Assembly: GCA_050301235.1 (NCBI GenBank)
Contig: JBNKZD010000252.1
Coordinates: forward strand, 1 to 64,000
DNA from: JAFGIN01 sp050301235
Lineage (GTDB): Bacteria > Fibrobacterota > Chitinivibrionia > Chitinivibrionales > Chitinispirillaceae
DNA length: 64,000 nucleotides
Direction: 5' to 3'
Shown here: positions 1 to 9,520 of the stretch, piece after piece
How positions within the stretch are numbered: position 1 is the stretch's first letter
How the letters are laid out: the number at the start of each line of letters is the position of its first letter
Position numbers and translations under genes: made by a program
The notes under the pieces: generated by a model
The model's database searches: none
Told to the model about the DNA's origin: nothing
What the model saw: the letters and a program-made list of their open reading frames with translations, nothing else

Positions 1-2
1 GC

Positions 3-653
3 ACCGGACGCAGTGTTTTCGCCAGTGATAGCACGTTCTTGTATAAGACGACTATTCAAGCTGATGCTTCTGGATCAGTAGAAAACAGTGTCGATTATCT
101 CGAAAACCCGATCTACAAGAGCACTATAAAAAATACCGGAACCGGTTCTGCCGAGTTCTCAACGGAAGATCAATTTAAATTATCACAATTTGGCTCACCG
201 CTTACTCATACACAATCCGAAACAAACCTTTTTTCAATAAACCAGGGCAGTTCAACCATTTGCAAGGAAAAGTACGAGTACGATTCTACCGGAAATCTCT
301 CCAGAATTATAATTCTTGGGAAGAATAACGAAACATTGTATTATGCCCAGGTAGCACCGACCGTTAGTGTAAAAAGGGTCGCACCAGTCAGAGCATTTAA
401 TTCACTCGCAATAAATGCAAGCCGTGGGGTTATAAAATTTCAATGTGTAATGGCTGCAGAAAAATTCGTCACAGCAGAACTGATCACTCCATCAGGAAGA
501 AGAGTATCATATCTGGTGAATAAAAAACTTTCTCCGGGAAGTTACACATTTACAACTGGACATAAGGGTAACATGGCAAGTGGGACCTACATAGTGAAAG
601 TATCCATGAATGGTGTAACAATACGTACCCAAAAAGCTATTATGCAGAAATAA
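3..653 (+). CDS. C-terminal part of a secreted protein with sorting-type tail (5' end outside window)
   Basis: The frame is already open at base 3, so the gene starts outside the window; the TTG at 39 is not a convincing start because the codons before it continue the same protein. About 216 residues remain. The first part is rich in Ser, Thr and Asn and includes a YEYDSTGNLSR stretch resembling the YD-type segments found before sorting tails. The last ~80 residues carry the pattern of a type-A T9SS-like sorting domain: a short hydrophobic strand, SGRRVS, then PGSYTF and SGTYIVKVSMNG near the end. By family knowledge such tails direct export across the outer membrane. The function of the missing body cannot be read. 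It ends 10 bases before the next start, on the same strand. Confidence 0.7.
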   Translation, partial: TGRSVFASDSTFLYKTTIQADASGSVENSVDYLENPIYKSTIKNTGTGSAEFSTEDQFKLSQFGSPLTHTQSETNLFSINQGSSTICKEKYEYDSTGNLSRIIILGKNNETLYYAQVAPTVSVKRVAPVRAFNSLAINASRGVIKFQCVMAAEKFVTAELITPSGRRVSYLVNKKLSPGSYTFTTGHKGNMASGTYIVKVSMNGVTIRTQKAIMQK

Positions 654-663
654 CGAGGTGATT

Positions 664-2556
664 ATGATACGGAAACTATTTTTAATGATTGTTCTTTTGT
701 CGGGATTGTTTGTTTCACTGATGGCACAGGATGCTGCGAATGCCATGCAGGTAATTCCTCCCAATCTTCTTCCGCAACTACTTGCGCTCAATGGGGATCT
801 TCCAACGAAACAAAACCCCAAGTACCTTTCTCCAGCAGCAACCGTAGCATCCCCTGATGGGAAATATGTTTATGTGGCTGAGCAACAGATGAAACAGGTT
901 GCACAATTTGATTGTGCAACAAATACTGTTATTAAAACTTTTTCTGTACCAAACGAACCGACAGGAGTTACCGTTTCTAAAGATGGTACAAAAATTTACG
1001 TAACCTGTGCCTCTGACCGCTGGCCATCCGGGATTGTCTGTATAATCAATGTAGCAAGCGGGAAGATAGAAAAACGTCTCGCAGCCGGCCATTATGCACG
1101 TTCTCCTGTTCTTTCAAAAGATGGAGGAACACTCTACACCTGCAACTGGCTCGGAAATGATCTTTCTGTAATCGACCTTTCCACGGGTGCCGAAAAACGT
1201 ATAAAAATGGTTCGTGAGCCATATGCTGCAGCAATTACCCCCGATGGTGCAACACTTGTTGTTACCAATTCCCTTCCGGAACAGAAAGCTATTGACACCG
1301 TGGAGCTGACCGGTAAAGTATCACTTATTTCAACCGAAACAAATACTGTACGGGCTGTAATACCTGTTCGCCCAGTGGGAACACATTCATTGTTTGGCTG
1401 CTGCATCTCCAATGATGGAGCTTATGCATTTGTCACTCACCTCGTTGGACGATTTACACTTCCTGCAATTAAATTGGAAAGTGGTTGGGTTCATTCCAAC
1501 AATTTAGCTATCATCGACATTAAAAATGGCAAACTTGTAAATGATGTTGAGCTCGACAACGCAACGGTAGGTTATGCCAACCCTTGGGGAGTTGCTCAAA
1601 CTGCTGATAGTAAATACCTTTGTGTTGTTCATGCAGGTTCACGAAGTTTAACGGTAATTGATTATGCAAAGCTGCTTATCAAAGCTAACGGCAAAGCAGA
1701 TCTTTCACACGCTCTTGATTCGATATACAACATCAAATATGTAAAATCATTGCAGATCAAGTCACCACAGTCTGTAACAATGATTGGAAATAAAGCATAC
1801 ATTACAGGTACGTATTCTGACTCAATGCAGATACTTACAATATCGTCTCTTTCATCTGTTGAGGGGTCAAAAGTTGCTCTTGGAGAATCAAAGCCTCTAA
1901 ATGCAGAAAGACAGGGAGGATTTAACTTTTTTGACGGATACAACTGTTTTCAGCAATGGCAGTCCTGTTTCTCATGTCATCCATTCAGTCGCCCCGATGC
2001 GCTTAACTGGATGCTTTCAAGTGAAGTCAGCCGTCAACGGAATGTAAAGAGCATGCTTTACGCATGGTGGACACCGAAAACCGGTTGGTCAGGAAAAAGA
2101 GATCATGCTGGCGGAAAAGAAGGTTCGATTCGAAAGGGGATTGAGTTCGAATTGATGATCGATCCATCAGAAGAAATCGCTCTACCTCTCGACACGTTCC
2201 TGATGCGTATGAAACCAGTGAAGAGTCCTTTTCTGGTTAAGGGAAAGTTGAGTGCAAAAGCGGTTAATGGAAAAACAATCTTTGAAAGGATTGGTTGTAC
2301 CGGGTGCCATCCAGCACAAACGCTTTATACTGATATGGAGATGCATAACGCCGGAGTACCCGATCCCGATGAGTCGACAGCCACCTGGGACACTCCGTCT
2401 TTAATTGAAGCATGGCGCACTGCCCCATACAGTCATTCAGGCAGATATGATAAAATTATTGACATAGTTGCCTTAAGGGCACATTCGCTCGGAGAGTATG
2501 AAAAACTATCTGAGCAGGAACGTGAGGATCTTGTTGAATTTGTTAACTCTCTTTAA
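664..2556 (+). CDS. Secreted YVTN-type beta-propeller protein with two c-type heme sites
   Basis: This 630-residue protein has a signal peptide (hydrophobic stretch, then LMAQDAANA). I place the start at ATG 664 because GAGGTG lies just upstream; the in-frame GTG at 658 overlaps that ribosome site. Residues ~55-400 form YncE/YVTN-like propeller blades (PDGKYVYVAEQ, KDGTKIYVTCA, PDGATLVVTNS). The C-terminal part resembles di-heme cytochrome c peroxidase/MauG proteins, with CFSCH at ~435 and CTGCH at ~545 and a late WDTPSL..WRTAPYSHSG segment typical of that family. It therefore probably binds two c-type hemes in the periplasm or outside the cell. The electron partner and substrate are unknown. 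The next gene, a probable outer-membrane barrel, starts 24 bases downstream and is likely co-transcribed. Confidence 0.8.
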   Translation: MIRKLFLMIVLLSGLFVSLMAQDAANAMQVIPPNLLPQLLALNGDLPTKQNPKYLSPAATVASPDGKYVYVAEQQMKQVAQFDCATNTVIKTFSVPNEPTGVTVSKDGTKIYVTCASDRWPSGIVCIINVASGKIEKRLAAGHYARSPVLSKDGGTLYTCNWLGNDLSVIDLSTGAEKRIKMVREPYAAAITPDGATLVVTNSLPEQKAIDTVELTGKVSLISTETNTVRAVIPVRPVGTHSLFGCCISNDGAYAFVTHLVGRFTLPAIKLESGWVHSNNLAIIDIKNGKLVNDVELDNATVGYANPWGVAQTADSKYLCVVHAGSRSLTVIDYAKLLIKANGKADLSHALDSIYNIKYVKSLQIKSPQSVTMIGNKAYITGTYSDSMQILTISSLSSVEGSKVALGESKPLNAERQGGFNFFDGYNCFQQWQSCFSCHPFSRPDALNWMLSSEVSRQRNVKSMLYAWWTPKTGWSGKRDHAGGKEGSIRKGIEFELMIDPSEEIALPLDTFLMRMKPVKSPFLVKGKLSAKAVNGKTIFERIGCTGCHPAQTLYTDMEMHNAGVPDPDESTATWDTPSLIEAWRTAPYSHSGRYDKIIDIVALRAHSLGEYEKLSEQEREDLVEFVNSL

Positions 2557-2580
2557 GCTGACAATCAGGAGTATATAGGA

Positions 2581-4134
2581 ATGCAGAAAAACATAATAGT
2601 CTTTACTGTCGCTTTATGTGCAACAATTACATCATCTATTGCACAGGAAAATGAAAAAACTACGTTCTCGTTCTGGTCGCGCATGACCCTTGGACAGGTT
2701 GTTTCTTCAACTCTTTTAGAATATGACTACTCGAATCCGAAGTTATCAATGTATGATATTTCATTTGAAAAAGAGTGGCTTGAAACTATTGATGCTGGAA
2801 TTAAGGTTAAAAGGGAGTTTTCACCATCACTTAGTGGCAGACTAAATTGTGGTCTTAAGTTAAATGCCGCCATTGTAACCCCCAAGGGTATCACACCTGA
2901 ATATTCAGTCAAGGGAAGAATGAGCCCTGTTCTTCTTGATGCCACATTGGAGTATTGTAATGCAGGTTTGTTAACAGACAACGATACCTTTATTACAGAG
3001 CTTGGATATTTCCCATTCAAATATAATTCTCAGTCAACGAACCTTGGTGAGTATCTATTTCGAAGTGGTACATATCCGGGATGGCTGGTTTCAGGGTTTG
3101 AAAAATCAATTGAGAGACCAAAAGTTGCGGGGGGGCATCTTTCCTATACTTTTGGTTCCCAGGTTAAATTGAAACAGGATCTTATTGTCAACACAGAGCT
3201 TGACGTTTACCCACTTCATGATATCAATTTTACCTACATTGCAACACCATCATTTGGTCATTTTGCAGAGCTGGGATTTGGTGTACAGCTTGCCAGACTA
3301 ATCTCTTTAGATGCAAAAAAGACAACCATTGGACTGGAGCCGCAATACCAGGACGACAGTATTCCTAAATATGAATCCCGTATCGGGTATATCGACACTA
3401 TCGCGAATGACACTATACTCTATACATTCCGTGGCGCTAAACTCATGGGACGTTTCAGCCTTGACTTTAAAGCACTTTTTGGAGATGTAAATGGTTTCTT
3501 AGGTTCAGAGGACCTGAAACTATATGGCGAGGCTGCACTTCTGGGGGTAAAAAACTATCCTGGATGGTATAGTAAACGGAAGGAGCGAATACCTGCAATG
3601 GCGGGTATTAACTGGCCTACTAACCAGCTGGTTTCCTACACGATAATTCCTGCAGTTATGGCGTATCTTCTCGAGCCGTTTGAATCAAAAAAAGCTTCAA
3701 GAGTTGCCAGCTATGGTACTGCAGGTCTTGTTACAGGTGTTGGTACATGGTTAATGGACAGATTCCTTCACACTAATTCAAGACTTGATATAATCTCCAT
3801 TGAAGTTGAATATTATCCATCACCATACTCAAATGATCAGGATAATATATGGAAAGCGGGTTCTCCGGTACCATATGCTGCAGGATCAAGAGACATACCA
3901 AGATATGACAACTATTGGAATGATTCCCTTTCGCATGCAGATGATGGCATTAAATGGTCAATCTATATCTCAAAAAAGCTGGGCAACCATCTCCGTCTTA
4001 GTGCTCAGGCTGCTTGTGACCATTCGCAGAAAATATGGTATCTGCCAGGGGTTGGCACTTCGGTGAGATACAATGAAATTACTCCAAAACCCGAAAACTG
4101 GTATTTTATGTTGCGTTCATCTATTTATTTTTAA
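2581..4134 (+). CDS. Predicted outer-membrane beta-barrel protein, function unknown
   Basis: The 517-residue product has a clear signal peptide with an Ala-Gln cleavage region (SSIAQENEKT). AGGAG lies about 10 bases before ATG 2581. The rest has alternating polar and aromatic residues without long hydrophobic helices, and the chain ends in SSIYF, a C-terminal aromatic residue typical of Bam-inserted barrels. Residues ~340-400 contain a short hydrophobic stretch (YTIIPAVMAYLLEP, then TAGLVTGVGTWL) that could be a plug or a strand pair. I do not recognise a named family. It lies between two secreted proteins that each carry two CxxCH heme sites, which makes a porin- or conduit-like partner role possible but unproven. 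Confidence 0.65.
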   Translation: MQKNIIVFTVALCATITSSIAQENEKTTFSFWSRMTLGQVVSSTLLEYDYSNPKLSMYDISFEKEWLETIDAGIKVKREFSPSLSGRLNCGLKLNAAIVTPKGITPEYSVKGRMSPVLLDATLEYCNAGLLTDNDTFITELGYFPFKYNSQSTNLGEYLFRSGTYPGWLVSGFEKSIERPKVAGGHLSYTFGSQVKLKQDLIVNTELDVYPLHDINFTYIATPSFGHFAELGFGVQLARLISLDAKKTTIGLEPQYQDDSIPKYESRIGYIDTIANDTILYTFRGAKLMGRFSLDFKALFGDVNGFLGSEDLKLYGEAALLGVKNYPGWYSKRKERIPAMAGINWPTNQLVSYTIIPAVMAYLLEPFESKKASRVASYGTAGLVTGVGTWLMDRFLHTNSRLDIISIEVEYYPSPYSNDQDNIWKAGSPVPYAAGSRDIPRYDNYWNDSLSHADDGIKWSIYISKKLGNHLRLSAQAACDHSQKIWYLPGVGTSVRYNEITPKPENWYFMLRSSIYF

Positions 4135-4160
4135 TTTATGATCCGGATATAATTGCACGA

Positions 4161-4190
4161 TGCATCTGATGCTGTAAAACATCAGATGCA
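4161..4190 (+). terminator. Stem-loop after the barrel gene, possible terminator
   Basis: An 11-bp perfect inverted repeat (TGCATCTGATG and CATCAGATGCA) closes an 8-base loop 26 bases after the stop at 4134. The bases that follow are A-rich rather than T-rich, so a factor-independent terminator is only possible; an RNA 3'-end stabiliser is equally likely. It marks the break between the first genes and the gene at 4382. Confidence 0.4.
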
Positions 4191-4381
4191 CCTATAAATA
4201 AAATAACTGGTTTTTTCTGTTGTGAATGATTATGTTATAATAGTAATTCAACAATATGCTGGTACTTCAAACTACTGATAAATTGATTTTCCTTTCGAAT
4301 ATTATACACTTTATGTGACTGCAGTGGTCGCACTCTAAAAATTGGGTTAAGGAAACTTGTCCTTCAAACCGGGAGAACTAT

Positions 4382-7300
4382 ATGGTAATTGGTCTGGTAC
4401 ACACAACACGATGTCGAATCATCATGATTGCGCTTTTAACTATGATTTCAACTATTGCTGCAACAACAAATAATCATAATGCAGAATTCTGGCAGGATGA
4501 GTATGCTGTAATCTCGAAACAGATCAGTGAGCGACACTCTTCACTTGCTAAAGCTGCAGCTCAGGATGATCAGCATGTACTGGATCGAAACTCACTCATC
4601 TGGGACAGTGATCGTGATCCTGTTGATGTAGTTCTGCGCAGGACAGAATCGATGCTTTCTGAGTTTTCTAAAAGTGGGGGAAAAACCGATTGGAGCCTTT
4701 TTGCACGAAGGCTTGAAGAGCTCAAAAAATCTCAGGCAATGCGTACATCAACCCTGAATAAGACTGCAGTAACAATTCCCGAAAGTGACTTGTACATCGC
4801 AGCACAAACGCTTAACAGTGATATCATGATGGCAAGCCCCGGCCTTGATTTTACCGACCTCATTTTTATTGAACGCGGCATTCTTGTCCCCGGCAGTGAA
4901 ATTGATGGAGACCACATGTGTGATCAGTACTATGGCCATAATGCCCGCACTGGTGGTGGCATGTTCATTCTTAAAAATTTCGCAACCTCTCCTCAGAAAG
5001 TAAATATCATGAATGGCCTTACTGTCCCCAGTGGAACAAACAGAGGTAAACAGATGTCTTCCGGTACATTCCTTTCACCGGACCTGTCATATGATGGAAA
5101 GACAATTGTATTTGCATGGTCTTCAGGTGGTAAGGAAAAGTGGCGACCTGAAAACCGGTTTAATATATTCAGTGTCAATGTAGACGGTACCAATCTCAAG
5201 AGAATTACTGATGGTGATTTTGATGATATTCATCCCTGCTGGCTGCCATCAGGAAGAATCGTATTTATCAGTACACGGCGGACCGGTTATGGGAGATGTC
5301 ATGGGCGATCGGTACCCACATACACGCTCTATTCAATGAAACCGGACGGGAGTGATATCATTTGTATATCATACCATGAAACTAATGAATGGCACCCTTC
5401 AGTTGACAATAATGGCGGACTGATTTTCACCCGGTGGGATTATATTGATCGCGATTTCAGCGCGGCTCATCATTTATGGCTCTGTAACCCCGATGGTACC
5501 AACCCGCGCTCCTGGGGTGGAAACTACTCGTATCCTTTGAACACTCTTGGTTCAGGTACATTTAAAGATGAGCGGAGTGCCAGACCATGGGCAGAATATA
5601 ATGGAAGAGCTATCCCGAATTCCTCAAAGATTATTGCAACTGCTGGTCCTCACCACGGTCAGGCTTTCGGTTCGTTAGTGCTCATCGATTATGATATCCC
5701 GGATGATAACCGGATGGCACAAATTACACGACTTACTCCGGAAGCACCGTTTCCTGAAGGTTCGACTCAGTGGCGTGCCGGGTATGTTTACGGAACAGCA
5801 TGGCCCCTTTCTGAGAGCTCCTATTTATGCAATTACAACAACACTCTTATCATATTGAATAAATCCGGGAGCAAGCAGGAACTTTACAAGACAACTTCAG
5901 ACCCCGTTCTCAGACCTATTTATCCTATCCCCTTGCGTGCCCGGACAAAACCTCCGGCACTTGCAGTTAAAACATTTCAGGGTGAAAGGTGGTCACCGGA
6001 TGCTCCAAAAGCAACATTGAGTGTGCTTAATGTAAATATTACCGATTCGTATGGTAAGCTTCCGACAGGTGTCTCGATAAAAAGTATGCGTATCATTCAG
6101 GTACTGGCAAAGTGTACTCCGCTGGCTGATAATCCAAGAATCGGTTATGGCTCACAGGATAATGCACGCATGGTACTAGGAACGGTGCCGGTCGAATCTG
6201 ATGGTAGTGTTTACTGTGAAGCACCTGTCGGGAAACCAATTTACTTTCAATTACTGGATGATAAAGGTATGGCAGTTCAGTCGATGCGCAGTGTCACGTT
6301 TGTTCATCCGGGAGAGCAATTGACATGTACCGGGTGTCACGAAAGCAAGTGGGAAGCTACCCCGGCAATTACTCCAATAGCAACACAACGGGCTCCATCA
6401 AAAATTGCCCCTGAAGTTGGCGGAGTGGAGCCAGTGAATTTTTATCGTCTGGTGAAACCTATTTTTGATCAGAAATGTCAGGGTTGCCATGCCCAGGCTG
6501 GAAAAGGTCCAAGAGACATGAGTTACAGGGCACTTGAACCTTATGCTTTTTATTACATGGGCGGTGGTGACAACTGGATTGTAAACCATGGCGGTTCAAG
6601 AAACACTCCTGGAAAATTTGGCTCCGGATATGCACGCATGGGCAAAGCCATGCTTTCAGACACTCACAAAAAAGCCCGGGCTGATGGAAAGTTTACCGAA
6701 GAGGATATGAGAAGAGTGACACTGTGGTTAGATTGCAACTCAGACGAACTTGGTACCTATTATGATGTTGATCTCCAGAAAGCAGGTAAACTTGTCTGGC
6801 CACGTCTTGATGTAGATCCTTTTGATCCGCTGGGATTGGATTATACTGCAGCAGCCATGGATGAAAAAGGACTCTGGGTAAAAGTTGATGATGGAAACAG
6901 CAGTATATCGTATGGTACAGGATGGAATTCAGGTTCAAATACACCAGGGTACAATAGGACTAATCACAACTCAAGTAATTCCGGTTCTATTGCCACATTT
7001 ACTTTCACCGGAGTTGGTGCCCGTTTCTATGGATACAAACGCAATGACCTTGGTATAGTGAAGATAGCCATCGATGGTCAGGAGAAAGCGACTGTGGATT
7101 GTTACAGTGCCGATGCAGTCTATGATCAACTCCTGTATCAGACTGTTAGCCTTGAGAAAGGTGAACATAAAGTACAGATCTCTCTGTCCGGGACAAAAAA
7201 CAGTGCCAGCCGTGGAACGGGAGCCGTCATTGATGCATTTTCCTACTGCAAACCTGATCCTTCAGTACACATCGTAACAGTTGCAAATGTGTCCCGTTAT

Positions 7301-7528
7301 CCGGTGATGGTAAGTGCTCTTGGGCGCCAAATCGCACTGCCAATATCATTTAAAGGCAAACCATTCACAATCAGCATCCTGGACCTTGGCGGTCGTGTGA
7401 TTCAACGGATTGCTGTAGATGAGCATGCTTCGATGTCACCACAGGGTAAAATCAGCCGGGGTGCATATCTCCTGAGATGTCAGATGGCAAATCAATCTGT
7501 AACATTCAAAGCAGTAAAGGTACGGTAA
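4382..7528 (+). CDS. HzsA-related secreted multidomain protein: PD40 propeller, two c-type heme sites, CBM-like domain, sorting tail
   Basis: The 1,048-residue protein starts at ATG 4382 behind GGGAG and has an N-terminal hydrophobic export segment (IIMIALLTMISTIAA). Residues ~220-540 are WD40-like (PD40/TolB-type) blades with LSYDGKTIVFAW, DIHPCWLPSGRIVFIS and similar strands. Residues ~560-800 resemble the middle and heme regions of hydrazine-synthase-alpha-related proteins, with CTGCH at 649-653 and CQGCH at 699-703. Family members of this kind occur widely in bacteria that do not perform anammox, so hydrazine chemistry should not be assumed. Residues ~830-960 look like a beta-sandwich, carbohydrate-binding-type module (FTFTGVGARFYGYK, KGEHKVQISLSG). 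The last ~80 residues are a T9SS-like tail (ILDLGGRVIQRI, GAYLLRCQM). Likely role: a surface-bound or secreted redox protein that may attach to glycans. Confidence 0.78.
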   Translation: MVIGLVHTTRCRIIMIALLTMISTIAATTNNHNAEFWQDEYAVISKQISERHSSLAKAAAQDDQHVLDRNSLIWDSDRDPVDVVLRRTESMLSEFSKSGGKTDWSLFARRLEELKKSQAMRTSTLNKTAVTIPESDLYIAAQTLNSDIMMASPGLDFTDLIFIERGILVPGSEIDGDHMCDQYYGHNARTGGGMFILKNFATSPQKVNIMNGLTVPSGTNRGKQMSSGTFLSPDLSYDGKTIVFAWSSGGKEKWRPENRFNIFSVNVDGTNLKRITDGDFDDIHPCWLPSGRIVFISTRRTGYGRCHGRSVPTYTLYSMKPDGSDIICISYHETNEWHPSVDNNGGLIFTRWDYIDRDFSAAHHLWLCNPDGTNPRSWGGNYSYPLNTLGSGTFKDERSARPWAEYNGRAIPNSSKIIATAGPHHGQAFGSLVLIDYDIPDDNRMAQITRLTPEAPFPEGSTQWRAGYVYGTAWPLSESSYLCNYNNTLIILNKSGSKQELYKTTSDPVLRPIYPIPLRARTKPPALAVKTFQGERWSPDAPKATLSVLNVNITDSYGKLPTGVSIKSMRIIQVLAKCTPLADNPRIGYGSQDNARMVLGTVPVESDGSVYCEAPVGKPIYFQLLDDKGMAVQSMRSVTFVHPGEQLTCTGCHESKWEATPAITPIATQRAPSKIAPEVGGVEPVNFYRLVKPIFDQKCQGCHAQAGKGPRDMSYRALEPYAFYYMGGGDNWIVNHGGSRNTPGKFGSGYARMGKAMLSDTHKKARADGKFTEEDMRRVTLWLDCNSDELGTYYDVDLQKAGKLVWPRLDVDPFDPLGLDYTAAAMDEKGLWVKVDDGNSSISYGTGWNSGSNTPGYNRTNHNSSNSGSIATFTFTGVGARFYGYKRNDLGIVKIAIDGQEKATVDCYSADAVYDQLLYQTVSLEKGEHKVQISLSGTKNSASRGTGAVIDAFSYCKPDPSVHIVTVANVSRYPVMVSALGRQIALPISFKGKPFTISILDLGGRVIQRIAVDEHASMSPQGKISRGAYLLRCQMANQSVTFKAVKVR

Positions 7529-7539
7529 ACGGCTCAATT

Positions 7540-9036
7540 ATGACAAAAGACAATCTGGCTTATAAGACATGTCGAAATTTACAGTCATCTTGTAGCAATG
7601 TCCTCTTTTTGAAAAAATACTTTTGGGAATTGTCAATAGTAATGATTTTATCTATAGCTTCAAACAGTTTTTCACTTACCAATGTTAACCTGTCCGGTAA
7701 GGTGACCCGACAGGGTACCGGCGCATTGGATGTAGTGGTTACATTGCTTGCAGCCGGAATCTCAGATACAACCGATACCGCTGGCAGCTACAAATTATTT
7801 CGCCAGGGAACTTCAATTGGCAACAATCAGCACATTCAATCCAGGCAGACTGGTGAAACCACCTGCAAAACGGTTCTTTGTGCAAATGGTACAATTCCCT
7901 TGAAAGTTAAGAATGGCGTTACTCAACTTTACAACATGCAGGGAAAAATTATTTGTCAGTCCAGAACATCGCTGGGAAACAAGCGCCCATCTCTTCCGGA
8001 TGGGATCTATTTCTACAATAACGCAAATAGATCTGTAAGTACATTCCGTGACGCTTCAGTTTCTATTGCAGCTGACACCTTGAGTTTATCTTATCAGGGA
8101 ACTTTTATTAAAAAAATTCCGGTTGAAAAACTTGATGGATCTTTCAATATAGCACTCGATGCAGACTTACCTGCCAGAAAGCATTCAGTACTGGTTTCCA
8201 GTTACTCAAACAACAAAGCTTACATCCTTTCAGCAGATAATAAAGTTGAATGGGAGTATGCGATGCCTGGCTCTGTTCAGGACGCCTGGGTATTGCCTAA
8301 TGGTAATATTCTTCTCTGTGGTGGATCTGATGTGCGGGAGGTGACACGTTCGAAAGAGGTGGTATGGAAATATTCTGCAGGCGCCGGTGAAATTCATAAT
8401 TGTCAGCCATTACCTGGAGATGTCGTACTTTTTGGAGAAAATAGCTCTGGAAAACTATATGAGATAAATCGGGTAAAAAAAACAATAGTTCGTACGATTC
8501 AGACTTCATTTAAAGGCGATAATCACACCCGTTTCAGGATGGTACGAAAGACAAAAGACAGTACTTATATGGTAGCAGCCCGGGGAGAAAATAACCTCTA
8601 TGAACTTAATCATGAAGGTAAAATTCTCAGGACTATATACTGTGATAGTCTTAAAAAGAAGTATGGAATAGTATGGGATGCACTGCATAGTGCCCTAAAA
8701 CTTGACAATGGCAACATTCTGATAGGTGGCGGATATAATTCGGTTTTTATCGAAGTCGACAAAAATGATAACATCGTCTGGAAACTTTCTGCATCAGACA
8801 TCCCGGAGATCGGTTTTAATTTTGCAGCAGCCGGACAACTACTCCCTTCCGGTACCTTTATTTTTGGAGCCTATACAAGTACCTATAAATTGATTGAGAT
8901 CACCCGATCCAAAAAAGTTGTCTGGAAACTGAAAAATTCTTTAATTGGGGATCCTACACATGTTTATGTTATGGATTGCTGGGGAAACAGTTCTCAAGGA
9001 TGCACACCTGCAGCCCCAGAGTCTCTGGTGAGATAA
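7540..9036 (+). CDS. Exported beta-propeller protein with carboxypeptidase-regulatory-like N-terminus
   Basis: From ATG 7540 the product is 498 residues; longer in-frame starts at 7477 would overlap the preceding gene. No strong ribosome site is visible, so translation may be coupled to the upstream gene, which ends 11 bases earlier. A hydrophobic segment at ~30-46 (ELSIVMILSIASNSFSL) is a probable signal or anchor. Residues ~48-85 resemble a carboxypeptidase-regulatory-like repeat (LSGKVTRQGTGALDVVV). Residues ~115-165 look like a T9SS-type sorting domain (LYNMQGKIICQ, PDGIYFYN), but here it is internal. Residues ~213-498 form a propeller with repeated WxY/WK blades (EWEYAMPG, VVWKYSAG, IVWKLSAS, VVWKLKNS) like PQQ-type or arylsulfotransferase-like propellers. 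Ligand and reaction are unknown. Confidence 0.68.
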   Translation: MTKDNLAYKTCRNLQSSCSNVLFLKKYFWELSIVMILSIASNSFSLTNVNLSGKVTRQGTGALDVVVTLLAAGISDTTDTAGSYKLFRQGTSIGNNQHIQSRQTGETTCKTVLCANGTIPLKVKNGVTQLYNMQGKIICQSRTSLGNKRPSLPDGIYFYNNANRSVSTFRDASVSIAADTLSLSYQGTFIKKIPVEKLDGSFNIALDADLPARKHSVLVSSYSNNKAYILSADNKVEWEYAMPGSVQDAWVLPNGNILLCGGSDVREVTRSKEVVWKYSAGAGEIHNCQPLPGDVVLFGENSSGKLYEINRVKKTIVRTIQTSFKGDNHTRFRMVRKTKDSTYMVAARGENNLYELNHEGKILRTIYCDSLKKKYGIVWDALHSALKLDNGNILIGGGYNSVFIEVDKNDNIVWKLSASDIPEIGFNFAAAGQLLPSGTFIFGAYTSTYKLIEITRSKKVVWKLKNSLIGDPTHVYVMDCWGNSSQGCTPAAPESLVR

Positions 9037-9520
9037 TTTCAATTAGTTTCAACTTTTTGAAGCTTCTGGGGGTTTATCTATAGGTGAATCGACCAAAAGG
9101 AGCTAAGACCATCTTTCAATCCCACATAGGAGGGACGTATTTTCCGCGCCTGCTTACCGCAGTTTTTAGGTTGAAGCGTTGAATTACAAAAAGTATATTT
9201 ACATAAAGAATGAGGTATATTACGTAAGTCCTTATCATATTTCGATAAATGAACACTATCTCTGGGTACAGCCATAAGTTTCGATGTCGATTGTGTGCTG
9301 TTTTTCCACCCTCAATATCAATGATACACTCTTTTTTTTCCGATCATTTAACTCGAAATAAAAAAAGTAGTATTTTTCAACCTCATTTTTAATCTAAAAG
9401 TTCCTCAAAAAATAGAACAATTGTAGCAAAATTCGAAACAAATGATTAGATTCATTATTATAAAGGGAACAGAAACTTTCTCCTCTTACATCAGGATTTT
9501 AAAGCAAATGGAGTTTCAAA
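9037..9520. other. Intergenic region, 484 bp, no gene supported
   Basis: The stretch is AT-rich with short homopolymer runs. The only sizeable reading frame (9078-9275, minus, 65 codons) has no ribosome site or recognisable protein character and I do not call it. A single stretch at 9113-9130 resembles the start of some CRISPR repeats but has no second copy. The 3' half presumably holds the promoter for the gene at 9521; no consensus promoter could be fixed. Confidence 0.5.

Noticed and set aside
4382..7528. Hydrazine synthase, because of the HzsA-like region.
   Set aside because: No beta/gamma hydrazine-synthase-like genes are nearby, and HzsA-related propeller/heme proteins occur in many non-anammox bacteria.
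9113..9130. CTTTCAATCCCACATAGG, similar to the 5' part of known CRISPR repeats.
   Set aside because: There is one copy only; no second repeat or spacer-sized spacing was found and no cas gene is present in the window.
9078..9275. A 65-codon minus-strand open frame in the large intergenic gap.
   Set aside because: No ribosome site, no recognisable protein pattern, and basic/cysteine-rich composition typical of translated AT-rich non-coding DNA.
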